Assembly: GCA_025449115.1 (NCBI GenBank)
Contig: JAHLKC010000103.1
Coordinates: 62,001-126,000, forward strand
DNA length: 64,000 bases
Origin: Chytridium lagenaria
Taxonomy: Eukaryota; Chytridiomycota; Chytridiomycetes; Chytridiales; Chytridiaceae
Reading direction: 5' to 3'
Shown here one piece after another: positions 11,143 to 21,327 of this stretch (position 1 is the stretch's first letter; each line of letters starts with the position of its first letter). The position numbers were made by a program, and so were the translations under genes. The notes beneath the pieces were generated by a model, which saw only the letters and a program-made list of their open reading frames with translations, made no database searches and was not told the origin of the DNA.

Positions 11143-13407
11143 TCGGACTCCTACCCTCGTTTCTTTTTTTGAGTTGTTTCTTTTGTTTGATACGAAAATT
11201 TAGATTTTTTTTCTACTCCAGGGTTTACTTTATCATCATTTTTGTTCCCTGGTTGTTGTTGTTGTTGTTGCCAGCTTTTTTTTTACAATCTACTATTCTT
11301 CTGATGTCTTTTGTGTTACGGTTCCGGTTTCCCCGTTTCCCGTTTTTATCCCTCTATGCGATATCGTGCCTCAAATTACTCTTTCCCCTACCACTTTGCG
11401 GACTCTCTGATGTCTCCACGACGTTTTCCGCTCTCTTTCCTCATTTAATCCGATCATTTTTTAAATTTCGGGTTCAAGTTTTCTCTGAAACAACGAATGT
11501 TTTCGGTTCATTTTTTTTTTTTTAGCAAACGACAAGTTTTTTCAAAACCGCGATTATGGCTTTCTTTCTTTTTTACTTTCGCGGTTTACGCTTTATATCT
11601 TTTTTTTACATGTAATGGCGGCCCCAATATTCATCGGGTGTATTTTTTTTACCTTTCGCCCCTTTTTCCTGTATTGGTTTATTTTTCTCCTTTTTCTGAT
11701 ACGTAAAAAGTTGAACTTTTTTTTTTGTTCAGTTTTGTTTAGCTTATATGGTTGTTTTGCGGTTGTTTTCCTTTTTTTTTTTGGGTAATACACCTTGCTC
11801 TCTTTTGTCTATGATTTCTTGGAGTGAGTTGATTGAGGATCGACGGGGGTATCATGTTTTTTTCTCGGGGAAGGTGATTGTGCTTACTTGCAAAGTACGT
11901 GCGATGGTGTTGATGAAGGTAAGTTCTTTTATTTAAAAAAAGGGCTTCGTAAATTTTTTTCTTGTGTGTTGCCCTTGTCTGTTTGCCGTCGATAAATGCC
12001 AAGAACTGGTAGAAGACAACGAGCACAGTGGTTTCGGTACGTGTACTATGGCTATTGAGGAGCTCTGCCGCAATAGATTAGAGATTTGTGTGGGGCGCTT
12101 CTCGTCTTTAGTACTGTGGTCTAATGGCGCCATATTGAAAGTCTGGTTGAGCAAAAATATATATAATAAAGAGAAGTAGAAAAACGGATCATTTTGTCTT
12201 CACATATTGCGGTATCTTGGGAATCTGTTGTAAGAGAGATAATGTAGAAGAAAGCAGCAGGTAAGATTTATGGCTATAGAACGCAGGATATTTTAACACC
12301 TGTCAAGTAAATTATACATTATGTCGCTTTTTGTTTAGCAGTTGGGTGTGGGTAACTTAAATGCGTCGTGTTGTCGCCACTACAATGCGTAAACATATCC
12401 AGTTCTATATATTCTTTTTTAAAATCCTTTTATCCATATGCAAACATGCAAATCTGTAAATGACATTAAGTTATAAAATATTGATAAAAACCTAAACTTA
12501 TTAATGGAGACAGATTAGGAAACTAACATACATTTTTGGAGTCTGCAAGTATGGATGTCTTTTCCTCGTGTTGTTTTTGCCTTTTTCTTCAAAATTGCAA
12601 TTGGTACATGTCTTTAGAACGCTAAACGCTATGGATATCAACTGCCCGCGAATAAGGTTTTCTGCGCATGCTAATCTCTCATTGAATCAAGTACAAACGT
12701 CGCCCCTCCCCTCCTTCCGTCCTTCCCGGTGATTTATTAGCCTTAATTCCTAAGATCTCTTAAATCAATCACAGTTGCGGACCGTCCTTGCGGCCACACC
12801 TTCCACTTGGGGAATCATCGCGCTTCGACGTTTACCTTTTTTTGGATTTACAATTAGACTCTCTCGGTTGAGACCTGATTTTGCGCGTGATTTCACCAGC
12901 CGAAGTGGCCTAACATTGTCAGTCTTTCGGCTTACGACAGATCCTTTTCACCCAACAATAATGCAGTTCTTATTAACGGCACCGCTACTCCCTTAGACAT
13001 CGTCTTGTCAGTAAATCCTTTGGTCCACGCGAAAATTCGTCACCTCGACCATGGACTTATTTCCACGCCTCTCCCCGCTCACAAACCAATGGATTTTCAA
13101 CGTCCGTCAATCCCTTGAATGCAACCATGACGCCCGAAAGTTCATCTTTATACTTTCCAGGCCATCTTTTTTCGCTACTCTATTCGCCACTCTAGCCTCA
13201 AATGTCGACCTTTCGTCCCGATACAGGCTTAAAATCAAGTGCTCATATTCTACCTAAAGAGAACATGTATAAAGCACTCGGTTTCCTTCCCAGCACACTC
13301 TTGCTCTAATCGATATTTTCTTCCTTTTGTCGCTGAAGCTATCCAGCAAATCGATTACCCTTCTATTTGCAACTTGGTCCCCAGTTGGGTTTTTGACGCA
13401 TAATACC
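11143..13407. other. Long T-rich / AT-rich intergenic region
   Basis: Downstream of the SH3 gene, 11160-11780 is extremely T-rich on the plus strand (many runs of 6-10 T), giving spurious Phe/Leu-rich open frames. It is probably 3' UTR and intergenic DNA. 12180-12770 is AT-rich with no coding signal. 12775-13400 has more balanced composition and short open frames and is probably the 5' flank of the Cache gene. No gene supported. Confidence 0.4.
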
Positions 13408-15910
13408 ATGACATCCCCAAACCGAGTAAATGCCACCAACCCCGATGATGCTAAGGAGAGAAGAGGCTCGGCGGTGAGAGATGCCGCAGCAAAGATGGGG
13501 AAAGCCTCGTTGCATTCCGGTGTCATCATGTCCATGTTGAACCTTGTTCTGGTAAGATTCGTTCTGGCTTCCTTTTTTTTTTAAGTTCACAGTTTTATAT
13601 ACGTACGAAAGCAAACTTTCTTGTTAATTGTCCAATACTTTACTCACCACTTTATATCTTTTGATCACACCTTATCAACCATTCTTTCTTTTCTTACCGC
13701 CCCTTGTACACAGCGTCTCCGTTTGTGTCATCTCCATTGGTCTCGTCGCTTTTTTACAGTCAGCAAAACTCTTCCGACCTCTGCACCACCACAAGCAGAG
13801 CCTCCGTCAACGACCTCGCCGTCGGCATTCAAAACCAAGTCGGCGCTCTCCTTCGCTCAGAAATGTGTAAGTCCCAACGCACGACACTATCCGTAAAATA
13901 ACCTCGCGTCACGTGTCCATGTTTTAGATAACCTTATCACTCCTGCCACGATATTGTCCGTTCTTGCGCGCGAACTTATAGTACCGGGATCATTAGTTAT
14001 TATAACTATGAAGAGCTCCTTCGTTTCATGTTCAATGAGGTAGGCGCGTCGTTTTCACTCTCCCCGAACCCTCCACTCAGCCTTTTCTGCATATATTTCT
14101 TTTCTACCTTTTCCATTTTGGGCTGGTTTTGTTTTACTCACCCAAACTCACACCTTACCGAATTGATCCTCTTTTCCCCACACTTCCAAAACAAAATAAT
14201 AATTATGAAAATGAAACCTACCCAAATAGATACTAATTAATATTGATTTACATGACTGCACGGACACAGATCCGCCTCAACACTGCCGTTCAAGAACTCT
14301 TCTACATTGACGACGCCACTGGCAACTTCCTATCAGCATGGAGACCCCGTAAGCTCTTCCCTTCCTCCACATCCACACTAACACCCTCTACAGGAAACAT
14401 GCCTCCCGGCACCATCGCCACCACCTTCTTCAACACCAACCCAGCCCTCTACAGCTGTCCTCTCTGTTTCTCCTCCCCACAACTCAACGGCTCAAAAGTC
14501 CGTCACCAATTCACCATCAACCCAAACTTCACCATCGGGAGTCTTATCGCTCGGTTCACGTTTACACCGGATTTCAGGGACAGGCCTTGGTTCTTCCAGG
14601 CGAGGACGATGGAGTTGGGGAGTGCAGTCTGGGCGAACGCGTGGATGGATCCCGTAAACTTTGCGCAGAGAGGAGCTGCTTTGACGGCGGTAAGTATCGC
14701 GTTAATTTACCGTACTCGGCCTCGCAATCTTTATTACATTGTTTTCGCAACTAACTGCTTCGCCGCTGCTCTGTTTCCCCAAATCTTTGTACACTCATTA
14801 TCCGCTTCCTTCACATGCCTTCTTACTGCTTTTTAATTGCAGGGCTCACCCGTTGTCATCAACGGTACCTTCCGTGGCGGTTTCGGCGCCAACATGCGAA
14901 CCCAAGAGCTCAACGAAAACCTGAAATCCTTCAACCTCACCAAAAACGGGTTCGTCTACGTCATGGGCACAAACGGCATTATGATCGGGTCCTCCATCAA
15001 CGAAACTCTTGTCATCACGGTACAAAACACCTCTTTGAAACCTTACATCCGCAACTTCTTTCTTACTTATCATATCGCATGTCTAGTTCCCAAATGATAC
15101 CGTGTTGATGAGAAAAAGCGAATGGTAAAGGAATTTTTCTGTTTCTTCCGGTGCTAACAATACCTTAGAACTCGCTGACATTCGAATCACCACTACCTAC
15201 TCCATCCTTCTCAGTCAAGCCCCATCCCAGGATTTAACCCAGGCTGCCGACTTCCGCCTCCTACGACATCAACAACTTTCTCTTCCAGCACCGTCTCTTC
15301 CAAGACCCTTATAACCTCACCCTTGTCGTTGTTTTCGGCGCGCCTAAAAAGATTACATTGGAAATGTGGATGAATTGGAGGAGCAGTTGATCTCGGGTTT
15401 GAAAGTGAGCAACGTCAAGATCATTGTCATCAGTGTTGTAGTGTTTTGTGGCATGTACAGGGATCAGTATTGGGTTGACACTTTTGGTGTTGTCGAAACC
15501 GTTGTCGATTCTCTGTAAAGCCATGCAGGATGTATGTTTTTGTTTTTTTTTACATATTTTTATATAATATTTTTTTTTTTTTGTTTTTTTTTTTTCGTTT
15601 TTGGTTTTTGCTCTTAGTCCCTTTTTCTTTTCTTTTCTTTCTCAAGACTAAACCCAGCGGTCTCTTCTACTATAGGCAACCCGCTTTGATTTCACCCTTC
15701 TCCGTGAAGGTAAACTCGATCATCGCAGTCTCATCTTTGAGCTCGCGTCCATGGAAACTGCGTTTGTGACGATGCTCAGAAATTCGCGGAAGCCATCCAA
15801 GCAACAAGGTAAACTAGCGCCTCGTTTTCAGTTCTAAAGCTTATTAGGGATTACAAGGAACCACCAGAAACGCCATTTCAAGTCATCAATCTAAAGAGAG
15901 TAAACCGTAA
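13408..15910 (+). CDS. Cache-domain membrane sensor protein
   Basis: Probable ligand sensor in the plasma membrane. From ATG 13408 an Arg/Lys-rich cytoplasmic start (SPNRVNATNPDDAKERRGSA) leads to a first hydrophobic span (VSVCVISIGLVAF, near 13720). The extracellular region follows: QNSSDLCTTTSRASVNDLAV, VGALLRSEM, IISYYNYEELLRFMFNE, TAVQELFYIDDATGNFLSAW, the Cache signature DFRDRPWFFQARTM with WMDPVNFAQRGAALT (14560-14690), then SPVVINGTFRGGFGANM and NGFVYVMGTNGIMIGSSINE. A second hydrophobic span, VKIIVISVVVFCGM (about 15417-15458), precedes a cytoplasmic piece with ATRFDFTLLREG. The stop TAA is at 15908-15910. No kinase or cyclase domain is visible after it. Frame breaks at about 13714, 13755, 15340 and 15770 sit in or near homopolymers. 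Introns are canonical GT-AG. Confidence 0.7.
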
Positions 15911-16324
15911 GAGTGGTGTTGAAGTTTTGTCGTGTATATATTTTGTTTTATTTTCGGTATATAATATATGGAGAATGAATTTGAAAGCGCAAGATCTGGA
16001 AAAAGTGGAAAAGTTGGTTTCTCTAAATTGGTATGATAGAAATATAGCGACACTGCTGAATAAGTACCGAGTTTGAGCAACCACGATATCCGATAATTGG
16101 AACATTTGCAAATTGCTAAAACGGTACGATATAACTCAAACTTGGGCAGAAATGAAAAGAATAAAAAGAATAAACAATAGCAAATGGTGGCGTTCTTTGT
16201 ACATGACGCATGACGGGCTTCTTGTCCTTCAAGTTATGTATATTTCAACACCGATATTAAATATATAAAAAAACAAGTGAAATAACAGAAACGATCGCGA
16301 AAGCACATCCAATGTTGCCGTTCA
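15911..16324. other. Convergent 3' intergenic region
   Basis: AT-rich spacer between the Cache gene stop and the VPS25 stop, which face each other. ATATATAA-like stretches near 15940-15970 and 16250-16270 are candidate polyadenylation regions. No gene seen. Confidence 0.35.
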
Positions 16325-17129
16325 TCAATAAAACTTGACTCCCAAATCCGTGGTGCTAGCTCCAAAAACAATTGTGCCTTTTTCTGTTTCTCTAAATTCT
16401 TCAACACTTTCATCATAAAATCTTCATCAAGGCCATGAAAGTCTTTTTTTAACCCGAAAAAACGTTAAAGAAAACAAGACAGAAAAAAAAATTCCGTACC
16501 TTCTCCTTCTGTCGTATCTCCGTGCACTATTTCGTACATGGTGCATACAGAATTCCGTTGTCCAGTTGATAGCGCCTGAAGAAAGATATTAACAAGGAAA
16601 GGAAGGAGGATGGTTGCTTGCTTACCCATTCGTAGACTAATGACGCCCAGTCATCAGGATGTCGCCACCATACGAAACACCGAGCCTTCGTTTGCTTATT
16701 CTCCCACTCTGCATATCCTATTACCGAACCGAACACGGGTTTCAGCCTCGGTTCTGACCTCACACACACAATACCTTCATTAACAAGATCATTCACAATC
16801 TCTTCCCTTGCATCCTGCGGTAACCTCCCTACACAAACAATTAACAAAACAAATTCAAAAGGGTGGGGGTGGGAAAACGCAACTGTTGATTTTATCATTC
16901 CCAAACACATCTGGTTGTGCAATCTCGTTGGATGATTTGACGGTCAACACGCATGTCTTTGTGGTGGAGCAGTGGGTGAGGATGACTTCGCACCAGAGTT
17001 GTTTTTGTTTGCGCCATGTTTCTTGGTTGGGTTGACGACTGCTCTTTGTGAGTGTGAAATTGAGGAGTGAATATACCTGTAGAATGGAGGGAAGTTTTGG
17101 ATACGGGTGTGGGCTGTTGTTGCGGCCAT
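16325..17129 (-). CDS. VPS25: ESCRT-II subunit VPS25
   Basis: Two-winged-helix subunit of ESCRT-II, which sorts ubiquitinated cargo at endosomes and recruits ESCRT-III (VPS20). ATG at 17129: MAATTAHTRIQNFPPFYR carries the family's N-terminal PPFY motif. Then FTLTKSSRQPNQETWRKQKQ, KTCVLTVKSS, RLPQDAREEIVNDLVNEGI, CFVWWRHPDDWASLVYEW (the '.WRRPEEW..LIY.WV' block of VPS25), TGQRNSVCTMYEIVHGDTT and DFHGLDEDFMMKVLKNLEKQ, closing DLGVKFY, with TGA at 16327-16325. About 185-190 residues, close to the usual 175-200. Introns at 16883-16829 (weak GTTGCG donor), then about 16625-16576 and 16499-16443. One missing base is needed after FYR (about 17088) and one near 16362 to reach the conserved GVKF end. 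Confidence 0.92.
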
Positions 17130-17510
17130 CGTCTTTGGGGGTATGAGAGTAGGTATCCTCTGGTGACAATTCGATTCAATTCGACGGCAAATGTTGAACC
17201 TCACTTCAATCCATGACAGTTGACCCTCGTAGCAGGTATTTTCTCGTTTTACACACTCCAAATCTACCTGTGTCTCATGAAACTTCGCCAGAGAATCATG
17301 GGATCCATGCTGATTCCGTCACTTTGACACCGAAACCGCAGAATGCCTTTTTAAAATTCTGCAGACATTGGCAAGGCCCAAAATCCTACTTGCTGTCAAA
17401 ACGCATCAACAGTCCCAAAGCAAATTCACTATCTTCATAGTCTCCCGTCTAAACGCCTGCTTTTGACGCCGTCGACCTCTTGTCTTGAATTGTCAGATTT
17501 TATTCCACTA
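17130..17510. promoter_or_regulatory. Divergent upstream region of VPS25 and the Pro/Ser-rich gene
   Basis: A 381-bp head-to-head spacer, probably containing both promoters. GC-balanced, with no TATA box or repeat recognised. Confidence 0.35.
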
Positions 17511-19015
17511 ATGGTTCTTCGGATGAGCCCACACGAGCCGCCGTTGGCGTTGGCTGCAGAGAAAAGTGACAATGGACAGCAAAAGCCGACACTTAATCAA
17601 CCCAACGTCTCGAATATCCAACCTAAGGCTGGGAAGAAGTTGACGAAATGGCAAGAGGATAGGTTCAGGAAACCCCTGGACCCTGCTCTGGGACCCCTAG
17701 GGAAAACGTTACTTACCCACTCTACCACTTACTCGGTACGTTTTTTTCTTTTGGGTTGCCTCTCGTCCAAATCTGGCATACCATCACTGCTATGATCCAT
17801 CTTACTACTTTTTAATCCATAGCACCAGGAAAACATAAATGCCATCTTATCACAACAAGCCGCGCACCTGCGTGGAACTGTGCCTCCGATTTCGTTTGAC
17901 CCAACCCATACCCACTTCATCCCATCCCGCATCCAAACGTTTTTCTTGGTGGTTCAAGCCCTCAGCCTTACATCTCCGCGTCGTCCAAGCATATCCCGCG
18001 TTCCTTTGCACCTATGCAAACGACTTTTGTTAGCTCACATCAAGGCGGCTATATCCCACCCTCGCATCCAAACCAACCTTTCTCACGTGCCAGCCCTCAC
18101 CACACCCCCCGTCGTCTCAAAATGTCTCCCATTCTTCTGCATCCATAACTTCCACGTTCAGTTCAACAGCTCAAGCAAGTTCTATCCCACATTCTCATTC
18201 AACGTTATCTTTTATTCGCCCTGACTATCAAAACCGCACGACTGGCGCTCATACCACTATTCCTGCTCTTTCCACGTACATCTACCCTGCTCAAAGCGGC
18301 GTCATCGCGATTCCACACTCTGCGTTTCCCAAGTCGTCTCAACATACCTCGCATTCCATCGCACCTGCTAATCAAGGCGAGTTTGACCCACGCTCGGATC
18401 CCAACCAACCTTTCTCACGTTCCAGCCCTCACTACACCCCCCCGCGTCTCAAGATGTCCCCTTCTTTCTGAACCTAAGCCTCCACTTCCGGTACAACACC
18501 TCAACGAGGTTTTACCCCACCTTCCCATTCCACATTATCTACTCTTCGCCTGGGCCATCAAACTATCACGAGTAGCGCTCCTACCACCATTCCTGGTTCT
18601 CCGCGTACATCCACCAAGCTAAACGCGCATCATCCCAATTCCACACTCTGCGTTTCAAGCATGGGCATCCCATCCAGCTTCCAGCCAACCTCCCAATCAG
18701 ATCACGCCGCCACCTATCGTTACCTAACAAGTCTCCGTCGTATCCCATCATGACCAAAAATACTGCCTTACTCGCCCACGGTCTACGTCGACTGCCCCCT
18801 GATTCACGTCACGGCATATTTGACAATCAGAGTACACGTACGGTGCAGCGAGAAGGTCTGGATTGGCGGGCTTTGGATGTGGCAAGTTTAACTTGCAGCC
18901 GCGTACATTTTCGCGGGAAGAGGTTGAAAAGATGTGTGGAAAGGAAGAAAAGAAGGCGGGAGGAACAACAGGAGGGAAATTCAAACGGAAAGCGGGGAAA
19001 GCTATCCGAGTTTGA
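17511..19015 (+). CDS. Proline/serine-rich protein of unknown function with internal duplication
   Basis: I do not recognise this gene. Exon 1 (17511-17738) reads cleanly from ATG: an Asn/Gln/Pro-rich start, then a basic segment KLTKWQEDRFRKPLDPALGP, then GKTLLTHSTTYS before a GTACGT donor. Exon 2 from about 17823 begins HQENINAILSQQAAHLRGTV, which suggests a helical segment. It then turns Pro/Ser/Gln/His-rich with two related blocks, NQPFSRASPHHTP.RLKMSP and NQPFSRSSPHYTPPRLKMSP, encoded by a 332-bp duplication. A last block reads PRTFSREEVEKMCGKEEKKA with a basic tail and stop TGA at 19013-19015. Frames have to be switched several times after 17900, as elsewhere in this window, so the C-terminal half is tentative. 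Disordered scaffold or RNA/DNA-associated protein is possible; no function is claimed. Confidence 0.45.
18005..18668 (+). repeat. Imperfect 332-bp tandem duplication
   Basis: The stretch CCAACCAACCTTTCTCACGT recurs near 18072 and 18401, and flanking blocks stay aligned at about 332 bp: 'CCCTCACCACACCCCCC' against 'CCCTCACTACACCCCCC', and 'ATTCCACACTCTGCGTTTC' near 18310 and 18640. Copies differ at roughly one site in five, so the event is not recent. It lies inside the Pro/Ser-rich open region. Confidence 0.75.
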
Positions 19016-19906
19016 GATTTAGGAGGGTGGTATAGGGGTTTGAAGATATTGAATTTGTTGCGTTGCCTACCAAGTAGTGATGGGTATATTGACTGGATTT
19101 GCTCCTGTGTTGCCTCATTGGGTTGATTTCGTTGTTTATGTTCGTTATGCCCCACCCCCCGTTTTTTTTAGTGCGGCGAATCATAAGCTTCTCAAGCTCA
19201 TTGTCCCTCGCGCTTGAAAAAAGTATTAAAGAAAGAAAGGAAAAAGTCTTTTGATTTCGTATAAAAAGAAATAATATTTGTTTGTAATAAACAAAACACA
19301 GGAATAGAGACTGGACTACAACGGAGAAGTTACTCGAAAAACACTGCAACGTCTTTTTTTTCTGGATGAAAGACTCTTAAAGATTGTGTTGAGGTTCTAG
19401 AAGCCTTGGCTAGATTAAGAGCTACTTTAAGTGAACAAGGAAAGCGACGAATGTATTCAGGCAAGACCGCATGCGGGAGGCAAAAGCTGTGTGATGGCCG
19501 GTCGATCTTTTGCAAACAGAAAGTGCAAATATGAGGACAGGGTTCAAACAGCTCATAAAATATACGTTTTTTTGATTTTTGTTACAAAATGGGAAAGGAT
19601 AAAGTCCTTTCCTTTCTATGATTAAATTTCGTGTCCATTGGATCTGCCCAGTTTTACAGCCTGGTCCGAACTTGGAAACTCTCACCAATGGAGTGGAGCA
19701 AGTACTGAGACTGCTGTTTATTATTCAACCTTCAACCATGTTGACTTGCTTTGCTTGCCAGGTCAAATGATGCATTTCAAGTTCAACGTTCATTCCCGTT
19801 TAAAATATTTCTATAAACCCCAGTCCTTCTACCGATATCATCAATATAAATCAGTTGATCAAAAACGCACTTCCCATTCAACATCTCATTTCAATCTCAA
19901 ACAACC
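19016..19906. other. Intergenic region and probable promoter of the Cys-rich gene
   Basis: No convincing gene. Stop-free stretches (for example 19638-19925) have no recognisable protein and run into the neighbouring start. AATAAATAATA-like sequence near 19270-19290 may end the previous transcript. A TTAAAATATTTCTATAAACC stretch at 19799-19818, about 100 bp before ATG 19907, is a plausible TATA-type promoter. Confidence 0.35.
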
Positions 19907-20705
19907 ATGTCTAGCCAAACGGTGAGTACTCCTTTCTCCCCTTCTCCAGTTACCTTATTAATCATATTTTGTTGTTTTCAGCTACCTGCCCATACGATGT
20001 CGGCTGTGCTGCGGCCGTCGCCAAATTCAACCCAGACTTTTACCCATTAGCATACACTAACAGCTGTTCCGACCTATCCCTCTCTGTCGCGCCTGTCCTC
20101 CCGACGCAAACACCACCCTATCCTGTCTCGACAGCATCCCAGCTCAAGCCGTCCAAGGTAAACCCCCCCCCCCCCCCTTTTCCTCTAACCCACCGCGTCC
20201 CCCCCAAACAGTTCCCGGCTACCCCATGCAAATCTACGAAGGAACCGTCCCCGTCGGTCTCGACCGTGAAGCCGCAAAAGAATGGCGATCACAATTCTAC
20301 AGTCTTTGCTTTGACGCCTGCGCCGCTACCTACCCCAACAAGAACGGTACCGACGAAGAATTCCTTGTTACCATGGGTTGGGCTGGAAAAACTGGTTTCC
20401 AAATGGGTTGTGTATGTCCCGGTGGACTTCCACCTTTCCCGTTCCCCTTCCCTGGTCTTGAAAACATCCCTGCTATCGAAAACATCCCTACTGTCACTCC
20501 TACCACGACTTTACGCCCCATCACCATCCCTGCTACACGGGGTGCTACCGCTACCAAAGTGTTGGACGCGACTGTGACTTTCGTTGCAACTGATGTCAAG
20601 CCTACTGGTGTTCTTGCGTCTTCGGCGGACCGGAAAGGCGTATCTGGGAAAATCATGGGTGCGGCGGTTGTGATTGCTTTTGGATACGTTGCTTTGATGT
20701 TTTGA
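19907..20705 (+). CDS. Cysteine-rich surface protein with C-terminal GPI-type tail
   Basis: Unknown family. Exon 1 is tiny (19907-19921, MSSQT) before a GTGAGT donor. Exon 2 (about 19981-20157) gives TCPYDVGCAAAVAKFNPDFY, then CRACPPDANTTLSCLDSIPA. A short intron containing a run of about 15 C (20163-20177) follows. Exon 3 gives PGYPMQIYEGTVPVGLDREA, FYSLCFDACAATYPNKNGTD and GFQMGCVCPGGLPPFPFPFP, a Thr/Pro-rich stalk, SSADRKGVS, and the hydrophobic end KIMGAAVVIAFGYVALMF. Paired cysteines, a Thr-rich stalk and a small-residue site before a hydrophobic tail suggest a GPI-anchored wall or surface protein. No signal peptide is visible, so the first exon may be mis-assigned. One-base shifts are needed at the first junction and near 20075. 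Confidence 0.55.
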
Positions 20706-21327
20706 TCATGACTTTTTTTCATCGTATCTGATATTCATATTGGATCGGCTATGTTAAGACCTCTTTGCAATACTCTTTCTTGACCTGAATAAAATGATGT
20801 AGCCCTACTTTAAACACTGACGCTGTTCACGTCCAAATACTTGCAAATAAGAAATACAAACGTACCAAAACGACACTAAAGTTCTTTCCCAAAAGGCGAC
20901 GTGCAAATTGAAGCTGCAAACAAGGACAACCGTAGATTTTATATGTAGAAAGAAAAAAACGTCAGAAAAGACATGTAAATGGCTGCTCAAAACATCCCCC
21001 GCGTATATTGATATCAAATGTCTGACGGTTTATCCCGAACCAACATACGCGAAAAAAGAGTCGTGCGCAATGTTGTACACGAGAAAGGAGATACGAAAAG
21101 TCCTAGTTAAAAAACAACAAAAGATGAGGATAGAAAAATCAACAAAAAGATGAGGAGAAAGAAAACAAGAAAACACAAGAGGTGTTAAAACCATTCAAAC
21201 GAGGTCTCTAAAAAATCGTCAACGCGGACCCATAAAAAACACACCTTAAACACATAAACAACACGTGTTAAAAGAAAAAAACTAGAACCACAACAAGGTC
21301 TTTCAACAACGATTCTTAAAAAAATAA
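20706..21327. other. Convergent 3' intergenic region
   Basis: Between the Cys-rich gene stop (20705) and the PNGase A stop (21328). AATAAA at about 20789 is a good polyadenylation signal for the plus-strand gene. The rest is A-rich with no coding signal. Confidence 0.4.

Noticed and set aside
11169..11525. Phe/Leu-rich 118-codon open frame resembling a multi-span membrane protein
   Set aside because: It lies in a T-rich tract downstream of the SH3 gene; composition alone gives Phe/Leu codons and there is no motif or splice structure.
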